Of a DNA stretch of 64,000 nucleotides, positions 35,229 through 43,593 are shown piece after piece. The stretch comes from Pseudomonadota bacterium. Lineage in GTDB: Bacteria > Pseudomonadota > Gammaproteobacteria > Steroidobacterales > Woeseiaceae. Numbering within the stretch: the stretch's first letter is position 1; each line of letters begins with the position of its first letter. Position numbers and translations under genes: made by a program. The stretch lies in assembly GCA_022563195.1 (NCBI GenBank), contig JADFNV010000015.1, positions 657-64,656 on the forward strand. Reading direction: 5' to 3'. The notes under the pieces were generated by a model, which saw only the letters and a program-made list of their open reading frames with translations, was not told where the DNA came from and searched no databases.

Positions 35229-35555
35229 ATGTTTAAAATTCTACTCATGTCCCTGATCGTTTCTGCATTGGCCCTGTCCGGCGGCTGCGTTTATCGAGCG
35301 AATATCTCGCAAGGCAACCTGATCGAACAGGACGACCTGGACCAGGCTGAGGTCGGCATGACGCGCGTCCAGATACGATTTCTCCTGGGTACACCTATGA
35401 TCGACGATCCCTTCCACAAGGATCGTTGGGATTATATCTACTATCTCAAGATCGGCCGCGATGACGCGACCTTCAAGCGCTGGGTCTCAATTCTGTTTGA
35501 GAATGATATTGTCATCGAAATTCGCCAGGACCAGGAACTCGCTCCCGGTCTATAG
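35229..35555 (+). CDS. bamE: Outer membrane protein assembly factor BamE
   Basis: Lipobox LSGGC, GMTRVQIRFLLGTPMIDDPFHKDRWDYIYY. Confidence 0.95.
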   Translation: MFKILLMSLIVSALALSGGCVYRANISQGNLIEQDDLDQAEVGMTRVQIRFLLGTPMIDDPFHKDRWDYIYYLKIGRDDATFKRWVSILFENDIVIEIRQDQELAPGL

Positions 35556-35557
35556 AC

Positions 35558-35863
35558 TTAATCGCTAGCATTACTCATCGTGCGGCCTGCCAGCGCCAGT
35601 TGACGCCGCGCCTCGCGCGGGTCGATTTTCAGTTGCCGATAGACCTCGACCCGGTCGCCGTCTCTGAGGCGATAGCTGCGGTCCACGATGCTTCCCCAGA
35701 CTCCGACCGGACAGTCCTGCTGGTGTGCGTCGGATGCTTGATCAAAAATGCCCGATTGTGCAATCGCATCGGCAACGGTTGCCCCTGCTTCCAGTGACAC
35801 CGTCAGCAGCGGCTGCGAATCCTGCAGCGCGAATATAAGCTCTACCGTGATTTTATTACTCAA
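35558..35863 (-). CDS. rnfH: RnfH family ubiquitin-fold protein
   Basis: VGVWG..LRDGDRVEVYRQLKIDPREARRQLA; next to ratA. Confidence 0.93.
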   Translation of the reverse strand: MSNKITVELIFALQDSQPLLTVSLEAGATVADAIAQSGIFDQASDAHQQDCPVGVWGSIVDRSYRLRDGDRVEVYRQLKIDPREARRQLALAGRTMSNASD

Positions 35864-36308
35864 TTCCGCCCCTCGACTCGCCGAAAGTCACGTCGGCCCT
35901 GCGTGTAAATGCATCTATGAGGGTGTTGCATATTTCCTCGAAAAAAGATCCAAACATCAAGTCGACGACGCGATTGGCGAATTCGAACTCGAGTTCCAGC
36001 GCGACTTTGCAACCCGCATCACCGAGTTGCGTGAATTTCCACCCGCCGGACAGGTGTCGAAACGGGCCGCCGACCAATTCGATGTCAATTTCCTGACCGG
36101 CACGAGATGTGTTTCGCGTTCGAAAATGTTTGCTAACAGAGCCACGATGTAATTCGAGAGTGGCTTCGACCACATTTTCCTGTCGAAAGTGAACGACGGC
36201 GTCGCGACACCAGGGCAGAAACTCGGGGTAGGCCTCGATATCATCGACCAGTGAGAACATCTCGCCGACAGAGTATGCGACCAGGGCGCTTCGGCTTACC
36301 TTTCGCAT
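35856..36308 (-). CDS. ratA: RatA-type START-domain protein (ribosome association toxin / coenzyme Q-binding family)
   Basis: SALVAYSVGEMFSLVDDIEAYPEFLPWC. Confidence 0.94.
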   Translation of the reverse strand: MRKVSRSALVAYSVGEMFSLVDDIEAYPEFLPWCRDAVVHFRQENVVEATLELHRGSVSKHFRTRNTSRAGQEIDIELVGGPFRHLSGGWKFTQLGDAGCKVALELEFEFANRVVDLMFGSFFEEICNTLIDAFTRRADVTFGESRGGIE

Positions 36309-36338
36309 GAGCGCTGCGGCACCGGAAACCTGACTCGC

Positions 36339-37730
36339 TCAAGTCAGCTCGGGCAACAGCCCTACAGCCTTGAGGAACACAAATATGATGCCTACCGGTG
36401 CAACGAAGCGCACCAGTACTCGCCAGAGCTTGTATGTCGAACCGGCGCCGCCAAGCTCTTCTGCCGTTGAGTTGCGACACATGACCCAACCTGCGAACAC
36501 CGTGATAAATACACCGCCGAGCGGCAACATGATGTTGCTGGTCAGGTAATCAACGTTGTCAAATATTGTGCCCCTGTAAAAAGTGAAGTTCGAGAGCACA
36601 TTGAAAGACAAGACGGAACCGATGCCCAGCGCCCAAATCAGCACTCCGATTACGACGGCCGCCTCGGCACGAGTCCGATTTAAGTGTTCAACATACCAGG
36701 CGACAGCGGGCTCCATCAGACCGATCGCCGAAGTCCATGCCGCGAATGCGAGTAACAAAAAGAATATGGTCGAGAAAAATGCACCGCCGGTCATTTGGCC
36801 GAAGGCTACCGGCAGTGTGCCGAAGACGAGACCCGGACCGTCTGCCGGGTCAAGGCCAAACTTGAAGACGATAGGGAATATCACCAGCGCGGCAAGGATC
36901 GCGATCAAAGTATCAGCCGTTACCACCGCAACGGATGTTCCATTAATCGATGTATCGTCGGGCAGGTAGGCTCCATAGGCCATGACTGCGCCCATGCCGA
37001 TCGACAAGGTAAAAAATGCGTGGCCCAGAGCGATGAGCACACTGTCCCAGGTCAGCTTGCTGAAGTCGGGCGTAAACAGGAATGCGACTCCTTCACCAAA
37101 ATGACCAGACGTAACTGAGTAACCCAGCAGCACCAGCATCAGTACGATCAGTGCCGGAACCATGATACGCACAGCCTTTTCCAACCCCCGCTCGACACCG
37201 CGAGCCACGACGAATATCGTCAGGCCCATAAACAGCGTGTGACTGAATCCAACCAGTTTCCAGTTGCCGACGAATGCGCCGAAATGGTCGCCTATCTCAC
37301 TCGCACTCGCGCCCGAGAAAATGCCCGATGCGCTCTTAAAGACATAGGCCAGCGTCCAGCCCGCAATCACACTGTAGTACGAAAGAATCAGGATTCCGGC
37401 AATCACACCCATACCGCCGACCCATTGCCAATTGCGTGAACCGCCCTCTTCCTGGCCCAGTAAAGCCATCGTCGCGACTGGATTGCGCCGACCGCGTCGA
37501 CCGATCAGGATCTCCGACATCATCACGGGCATGCCGATCAACACGACACAGAACAGGTATACAAAGACAAATGCACCGCCACCGTTTTCCCCGGCGATGT
37601 ACGGAAACTTCCAGATATTGCCCAGACCAACGGCCGAACCTGTCACCGCAAGGATGAATGCCGTCCTCGACGACCAGAAACCATGCAGCGAGGTGCGTTT
37701 TGGTGAATCGGTAGCCTGACTATTCGGCAT
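36339..37730 (-). CDS. Sodium-dependent transporter, SNF family
   Basis: FILAVTGSAVGLGNIWKFPYIAGENGGGAFVFVY signature. Confidence 0.95.
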   Translation of the reverse strand: MPNSQATDSPKRTSLHGFWSSRTAFILAVTGSAVGLGNIWKFPYIAGENGGGAFVFVYLFCVVLIGMPVMMSEILIGRRGRRNPVATMALLGQEEGGSRNWQWVGGMGVIAGILILSYYSVIAGWTLAYVFKSASGIFSGASASEIGDHFGAFVGNWKLVGFSHTLFMGLTIFVVARGVERGLEKAVRIMVPALIVLMLVLLGYSVTSGHFGEGVAFLFTPDFSKLTWDSVLIALGHAFFTLSIGMGAVMAYGAYLPDDTSINGTSVAVVTADTLIAILAALVIFPIVFKFGLDPADGPGLVFGTLPVAFGQMTGGAFFSTIFFLLLAFAAWTSAIGLMEPAVAWYVEHLNRTRAEAAVVIGVLIWALGIGSVLSFNVLSNFTFYRGTIFDNVDYLTSNIMLPLGGVFITVFAGWVMCRNSTAEELGGAGSTYKLWRVLVRFVAPVGIIFVFLKAVGLLPELT

Positions 37731-37884
37731 TATTATTCTCTCAGGGCAGACGAAGCCTGAGATTCTCATACAAAACCAGTACACAGACAACAGGGTAGTC
37801 AATGGCATGTCGATGGAAATGAGCTTATGTGCACCAAGAAGACCGTATAATCGCGGGCCCGCATTCGAGCCGTGACACGAATCA

Positions 37885-38358
37885 ATGAGTGCCAACAAGT
37901 CGAACAAGCCCCAAAGCAAAGTTATCGCCGTCAACAGGAAGGCGCGGCATAACTATTTCATTGAAGATACGATTGAGGCCGGCCTCGTGCTCGAGGGTTG
38001 GGAGGCCAAGAGTTTGCGCGCGGGCCGCGCGCAACTGACCGAAAGTTACGTCACCATTCGAAATGGAGAAGCCTGGCTCATCGGCGCGCACCTCTCGCCG
38101 CTCCATACCGCGTCTTCCCACGTCAAGGCCGACCCAAGCCGTTCGCGCAAACTGCTGTTGCACCGCTTGCAGTTGGATCGCCTGATAGGCGCGGTCGAAC
38201 GCAAAGGCTACACGCTTGTGCCGCTCGATCTGCACTGGCACAAGGGACGCGCCAAGCTTGAGTTCGGTCTCGCCAAGGGCAAGAAACAACACGACAAACG
38301 AGCGGCAAGCAAGGACAGGGATTGGCAGCGCCAAAAGGCAAGAATTCTAAAACAATAG
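37885..38358 (+). CDS. smpB: SsrA-binding protein SmpB
   Basis: [35 protein letters not shown]; adjacent to ssrA. Confidence 0.98.
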   Translation: MSANKSNKPQSKVIAVNRKARHNYFIEDTIEAGLVLEGWEAKSLRAGRAQLTESYVTIRNGEAWLIGAHLSPLHTASSHVKADPSRSRKLLLHRLQLDRLIGAVERKGYTLVPLDLHWHKGRAKLEFGLAKGKKQHDKRAASKDRDWQRQKARILKQ

Positions 38359-38498
38359 TAGTTTATTCAATCATTTATTAGATATTTTTAATCTAATTCA
38401 TTACCTTTGTGACGAATGCCTGGCACCAAGTTTGTGCGCCCGATGTGCGCTGTGCGCATTGTTTTTCGACGAGAAGGTCATAAACTATGGCCAACACG

Positions 38499-38859
38499 GG
38501 GGGTGACATGGCTTCGACGTGGGTCGCGACACTCTGAGTGCATGCCGAGGAACAGACTACCTCGTTAATCCAGCTGTAAAACCTATAGTTGCCAACGACG
38601 ACAACTACGCACTAGCTGCTTAAAAACCAGTTTAGCGCCCTCTGACCAAATGTGCCTGTGCGTTCGGGGTTCAGGGGTCACCGACACGGGACCGCGGCAA
38701 GGGTGTGTTCAGGGCCCAAACCGTTAAATCCTTCCTGAGCTGGCTATGAGTCTTCCCTGCCCGTCGGGTAGCCCATAGTGAGATTAAAGACGGAATAAGC
38801 ATGTAGATCTTGGGGCAGAGGGCTTGCGGACGTGGGTTCGATTCCCACCACCTCCACCA
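38499..38859 (+). ncRNA. ssrA: tmRNA (one-piece), encoded CCA
   Basis: 5' GGGGGTGACATGGCTTCGACG pairs with 3' CACCTCCACCA; tag ORF; T-arm GTGGGTTCGATTCCCAC. Confidence 0.97.
38591..38623 (+). other. tmRNA proteolysis tag ANDDNYALAA*
   Basis: GCC AAC GAC GAC AAC TAC GCA CTA GCT GCT TAA. Confidence 0.93.
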
Positions 38860-38862
38860 ATT

Positions 38863-38912
38863 GTTGTGGTTTTTCAGTAACTTACAGATGAGTTACTGAG
38901 AGACCCCACAAC
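38863..38912. repeat. Nested inverted repeat immediately 3' of ssrA
   Basis: GTTGTGG..CAGTAACT-N8-AGTTACTG..CCACAAC. Confidence 0.8.
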
Positions 38913-39005
38913 CAACCCTCCAATCGCTCTGCTTGTGCGATCTTCTTCTATGCGGGCGGCAAACCAAGCGCATTGCGCAAACTCTCGTCGAATGTCGAAA
39001 ATGCT

Positions 39006-39803
39006 TCAAAGGCTTCGGAAAGGTATTCTTGACCTACGTGCGATTGGAACTTCAGTGACCTGCGCTGCTGCACGAGCCGACAACGCTTGGTTGACGCACG
39101 GGCCAACTATGCATTCTTCGATCGAAGGAAGATGGAAAAGCACATGAGGAAACACAGAGATGCGCCCTGGTCTGAACTTGATGCAAGGGTCTCCATCAAT
39201 TATTCGGGGCGATACCAATCGCCATTCTTGCTCGTGAGCGTATGCGGAGTGTTTCAATACCGGCGTTAGTGTATCCATCGCTTGCTCCAGATCGGCTCGG
39301 AGCCCAGTCAGTGATGATGGCTCGTCGGAAATCTCCCCGCGCAAGAATCTCCCGATCTCATCGTCATTTAGACTGTTCATGTATCGGAATCCTTCGATAC
39401 TGTTCCTGATTACTTCGTCAACAAGCCTAAATTGCTCTTCACCCTCGTACTCACATTTCACCAACCTCAACGGAGCCTTTATTAGGCTGACTTCCTCTTT
39501 GGCCGCTTCACGAAGATCGGTAGGTGAGAAGCCAATGCTATACCCGCCATCCTTTGGGCAATATCCCTGCCACTGACTCAGTACGTCCCCGACAGCCGAA
39601 AATGACACGACGTAGTAATCACCTTGATGCTCATGAAGGTCCTTAGGAGATTTCTGCAGATACCTAAGGTAGAGCGACTCATTCTCGTCGTCCGCATCAA
39701 CGGCGAATTGCTCCTGCCTTCCAATAAACAACTCTTGAGCGTAAATGTACTCAGATGCGTCGTTGAGATACCTGATATTCGTCGCGAACTTGCGCGATAA
39801 TAC
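39006..39803 (-). pseudogene. DUF2971-like protein, 5'-truncated
   Basis: Open frame continues upstream of the track start as KFATNIRYLNDASEYIYAQEL, then meets an in-frame TAA with no start; YVVSFSAVGDVLSQWQGY..GYSIGF. Confidence 0.7.
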
Positions 39804-40113
39804 TTATGCGGGTCAGTGCCGTCGTCGATAGTGCATCACCAGGGCGATTGACGCCTGCAAGATCAAGCATGTAGGCAACGACAGCAAGATATTCATCGTC
39901 CGACAACGAACCCGGCGACTCGCCTGGCATCGTCTGTTTCGTCGTAGAAAATAAATCAGCCGCCGTTCGACCCAACCAGTCACCCAACATTCGGCGTTTT
40001 ATTTCGATGGGCGCATGGCAGCGTGCGCAATGGGCGCCAAACGTCTGTTCGCCTTCCGCCGCGGCGAAACCTGACACCAGTGATGCGCACAGCGCAATCA
40101 GCAATACCCGCAT
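39751..40113 (-). CDS. c-type cytochrome, probably with altered C-terminus
   Basis: Signal peptide, CARCH heme motif; C-terminus reads out of frame into the DUF2971 sequence. Confidence 0.75.
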   Translation of the reverse strand: MRVLLIALCASLVSGFAAAEGEQTFGAHCARCHAPIEIKRRMLGDWLGRTAADLFSTTKQTMPGESPGSLSDDEYLAVVAYMLDLAGVNRPGDALSTTALTRISIIAQVRDEYQVSQRRI

Positions 40114-40180
40114 ATTTTGCCCCCCCGGCGGACGATAGTATCATCCGTCTCCTCAGCCGACCGACACTTGAGGAAATCTG

Positions 40181-41854
40181 ATGACTAATAAGCTGGTTCT
40201 GTTTTTGATTGCTTTGTTGATTGTTGCTTGCAGCGCCGAATCAACGGAGGAGCCTGCTCCGGTCGTCGACGAACCTGAAGCTGAGGCAATTCACGAGGAA
40301 ACAGACACTCCCGTCGTGCCGCTAACCGGACTTAAGGCGGAAGCGGCGGAGAAAGTCGATGGCATGCAGAAACTCACACAGGAAATCATCGACAGCCTGT
40401 TTTCATTCTCGGAGCTTGGGTTCCAGGAATTCGAGACTCAGCGCTATCTGACGCAAATTCTTGAAGAGAATGGCTTCACCGTAGAACTTGGCGTATCGGG
40501 CATTCCCAGCGCGTGGTGGGCAACCTGGGGCAGCGGCAAACCGGTTATCGCCTTGGGCTCGGATGTCGACGGTATACCGAAGTCATCTCAGATGCCGGGT
40601 GTTGCGTATCGCCAACCCATGATCGAAGGCGCGCCCGGGCACGGCGAGGGCCACAATTCAGGCCAGGCGTTAAACATCACTGCAGCGATTGCGGTGAAAG
40701 AAATCATGGAACGGGAAGGCCTTGCCGGGACTATCGTCCTGTGGCCGGGAATTGCTGAAGAACTTGTGGCGACAAAAGCGTGGTTTGCACGTGACGGTCG
40801 CTACGACGACGTCGATGCCGTTTTGTTCACGCATGTATCCAACAACCTGCGCGTCGGTTGGGGTCGTCCCCGGGGGACCGGCCTCATATCCGTTGAATAC
40901 AGTTTTGATGGAGTAGCGGCGCACGGGGCCAGCGATCCATGGCGCGGACGCAGCGCGTTGGACGCTGTTGAGTTAATGAATGTCGCGTGGAATTTTCGAC
41001 GCGAGCACCTGCACCCGCTACAACGGTCACATTACGTCATCGTCGATGGTGGCGACCAACCGAATGTTGTGCCGTCGAAGGCGACCGTCTGGTACTTCAT
41101 TCGGGAAATCACCGCGGAGAAGATTCGCGAGAACTTCGCCACCTTACAGCGCATCGCCGAGGGTGCGGCCATGATGACCGACACGAGTGTCTCCCGGCGT
41201 ATTGTTGGCGCCGCTTACCCACGCCATTTCAACAAGCCGGTTGCGCTGGCTATGGATGAAAACATCAAGGCCGTGGGTCTGCCGGAATGGACCGAAGACG
41301 ATCAGACCTTCGCTCGAGCGCTACAGGAATTGATGGGGGCAGAGGAAATCAAGGGATTGGCAACAGAGTTAGAGGGCATCGAGGAAGCGGAAGAAGATCC
41401 GGTTTCCGGTGGCTCAGACGACATCGGCGATGTTTCCTGGAATACACCGACCGTCACATTGCGTTTCCCCGCCAACGTTGACGATTTGCAATTTCATCAC
41501 TGGTCCAGTGCCATGGCCATGGCGACACCGATTGCGCACAAGGGTACGACAGCCGGCGCCAAAGTCATTGCAGCAACGATGCTGGATTTGATTCAGGATC
41601 CTGCACTGGTGGAGGATGCGTGGCGTTACTTCCGCGAGGAGCAGACAGCCGACGTTCAATACGAATCGTTTGTCGGGGCGGATGATGAACCGGCGATCGA
41701 GAAGAACGCAGCGATAATGGCCCAGTTCAAGGATCAGCTGGCGGCCTTCTATTACGATCCGACTAAATACGATACCTACCTCGAGCAACTGGGCATCGAT
41801 TATCCCCAGCTCGAGAGACCCGGGTCGGAAGAAGAAGCGGCCGAAACACCGTAA
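40181..41854 (+). CDS. M20-family amidohydrolase lipoprotein (AbgB-like)
   Basis: Lipobox IVAC; GSDVDGIPKSSQMPG, GHGEGHNSGQALN, AAHGASDPWRGRSALDAVELM. Confidence 0.85.
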   Translation: MTNKLVLFLIALLIVACSAESTEEPAPVVDEPEAEAIHEETDTPVVPLTGLKAEAAEKVDGMQKLTQEIIDSLFSFSELGFQEFETQRYLTQILEENGFTVELGVSGIPSAWWATWGSGKPVIALGSDVDGIPKSSQMPGVAYRQPMIEGAPGHGEGHNSGQALNITAAIAVKEIMEREGLAGTIVLWPGIAEELVATKAWFARDGRYDDVDAVLFTHVSNNLRVGWGRPRGTGLISVEYSFDGVAAHGASDPWRGRSALDAVELMNVAWNFRREHLHPLQRSHYVIVDGGDQPNVVPSKATVWYFIREITAEKIRENFATLQRIAEGAAMMTDTSVSRRIVGAAYPRHFNKPVALAMDENIKAVGLPEWTEDDQTFARALQELMGAEEIKGLATELEGIEEAEEDPVSGGSDDIGDVSWNTPTVTLRFPANVDDLQFHHWSSAMAMATPIAHKGTTAGAKVIAATMLDLIQDPALVEDAWRYFREEQTADVQYESFVGADDEPAIEKNAAIMAQFKDQLAAFYYDPTKYDTYLEQLGIDYPQLERPGSEEEAAETP

Positions 41855-41959
41855 TCGCAGTACGAAACAGTCGCTTTGCTGCGCAGTGGCCCTCAGGAAT
41901 GAGGGCAGTCCGCGCATGCTAATATCGACCAACAGCGGGTTTTTACGGGGGAAATTGAA

Positions 41960-42598
41960 ATGCGCGGTTTAATCAAATCCGTTCTACTAATTGTCTCACT
42001 GCAATTAGCCACTACTGCGTATTCCGCGGTTAAAGTCGACATTATCAAGAACCCCTACGGCGGCTCACGAAATGTGCCCGAGCTATCGACCAACCCGGAC
42101 TACAGTCACGCGGCCGGGCTTGAGCGTCTCATCGAAGAATGGAGCGGAGAACTCATTCGACCGGTTCAGGACATTCGCCTGACCGAAGATCAGGAAAAAC
42201 AATACGGGCCGTGGAATCGCATGGCACTTGTCAATTCGAATTTCGCGGACGTCGTTCGGGAGGGATTGCAGGACGGCCTGCTGACGATCGGACTGGAGGC
42301 CAACTGCAATGATCTTCTCGGCATGCTGGCGGGACTTAAATACGATTCAGATGGCAATGCACGGCGTGTCGGTCTTGTTTTCATCGATTCGCACGGTGAC
42401 TTTAATGTTCCCGAAACAACGCTGTCCGGAATGCTGGGCGGCATGCCTGTTGCGGTGGCCGCCGGTCACGCACTGCACAATCTGCGGCGCACGACGGGAT
42501 TGAACGAACCATTGCCCATGAGTCATATCGTGTGGGGCGGTGTCCGGGATCTCGACCCGCTGGAGGCCGACCGATTCCGCAGCTGCCGCGCGAATTAG
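41960..42598 (+). pseudogene. Arginase/agmatinase-family protein, 3'-truncated (homology ends about 42578)
   Basis: FIDSHGDFNVPETTLSGMLGGMPVAVAAGH and HIVWGGVRDLDPLEADRF, then abrupt RSCRAN stop. Confidence 0.65.
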
Positions 42599-42769
42599 AT
42601 TGCGCATGCGGTCTTCCATTGCCTTAACTTCGTCGGCCGATTTGCCTCGGGTGTGCTTCCAAAACGGGACGGGGTCCCATTCGTCGACCATCCACTGAAG
42701 ATATCCGCTCGGAATTTCGCTCAGCTCTTTTCCCTCGTGCGTTCCGAACCATATTTTTTCCGCAGTCAC
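42577..42769 (-). pseudogene. DUF3820-like small protein, start GTG 42769; 3' end fused to arginase antisense
   Basis: IWFGTHEGKELSEIPSGYLQWMVDEW motif; AGGGAGGG SD before GTG. Confidence 0.5.
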
Positions 42770-42798
42770 GTAGCCCTCCCTAAGGCGCCCAAGTATAG

Positions 42799-42811
42799 GG
42801 AACATAGTTCC
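42799..42811. promoter_or_regulatory. 13-bp palindrome GGAACATAGTTCC adjacent to a TATACT -10-like box (minus strand)
   Basis: Perfect palindrome with 3-nt centre; minus-strand TATACT at 42791-42796. Confidence 0.45.
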
Positions 42812-42863
42812 GGTCGTGTTACCTGGTCGCAGCTGCGAGTAACTTTTTTTTGATTTCGGCCAT

Positions 42864-42878
42864 TGGGACTCAGTCTCA
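42864..42878. repeat. 15-bp palindrome TGGGACTCAGTCTCA
   Basis: Member of the TGRGACTNAGTCYCA set. Confidence 0.6.
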
Positions 42879-43069
42879 ACGGGAAAGGACGCAAACTCAT
42901 GCGACATCCAGACTATTTTTTTGAAAATCGTCAGGGCGATTCCCACCACATTGAGTCGACTTCGCAATCCAGCCCCTCCCCCTCCGTAAAAGGTACCCCC
43001 CATCGAGTTTCTCTCGCTTCACCGGTCAGCCAGTAGTGTGGACAATCACAATTAGCTTCATGTGAAACT

Positions 43070-43084
43070 TGAGACTTAGTCTCA
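43070..43084. repeat. 15-bp perfect palindrome TGAGACTTAGTCTCA
   Basis: Member of the TGRGACTNAGTCYCA set. Confidence 0.65.
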
Positions 43085-43123
43085 CGAGCGGCCCAGAAGT
43101 CCGGCGGCCTATGGTCCTGTTGG

Positions 43124-43138
43124 TGGGACTAAGTCCCA
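43124..43138. repeat. 15-bp perfect palindrome TGGGACTAAGTCCCA
   Basis: Member of the TGRGACTNAGTCYCA set. Confidence 0.65.
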
Positions 43139-43293
43139 AAAGCTCGAAACAACATAAACTGATGTAACTTAGATACATCTGCTCAACTATTGACAACACT
43201 TTGTTGGTCGTTTTGTGGGGTCCAATCGAATGATTAGCCGAGATGACATTAAGACAGTCGACACATTGTGGAGGAAGTCTCCCCCACTCATGT

Positions 43294-43593
43294 TCAGTAG
43301 GCTGCGAGACGCTCCCTGACCACGGGCTCCAGGCCAGTCAATCCGGCTGACCTGCCGTAGCTGAGGGCCTCCTCGTCATCCGCGCCGCTCAATCTGTGGC
43401 GCAGAGCGAGGATTGCGCCAACTCGATTGCCGCTACCGCAATGCACGAGGACCGGTCCCTCGTAGCTGGCAAGCATCTCGTCGAGTTTTCTGGCGTTGTC
43501 GACATTGATCGCGTCGAGCCCGCTGATGGGTAGCTCCACGTAGTCGAGTCCAAGTTCTTCGACGAGAGTTTTTTCATCGAAACTCCGCTGCGT
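43294..43593 (-). pseudogene. Beta-lactamase-hydrolase-like/DUF442 phosphatase, 5'-truncated
   Basis: DEKTLVEELGLDYVELPISG...VLVHCGSGNRVGAILALRHRL; frame runs back directly into the stop codon of the upstream gene. Confidence 0.6.

Noticed and set aside
35558-36308. rnfH/ratA as a toxin-antitoxin system
   Set aside because: Conserved housekeeping neighbours of smpB/bamE; historical RatAB naming is not good evidence for a TA module here.
42347-42576. C-terminal half of the 218-aa minus ORF (42347-43003)
   Set aside because: This part is antisense to the arginase gene; only the IWFGTHEGKELSEIPSGYLQW segment looks like real protein.
43185-43225. TTGACA at about 43190 as a plus-strand promoter
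   Set aside because: No acceptable -10 at 16-18 nt and no plus-strand gene downstream.
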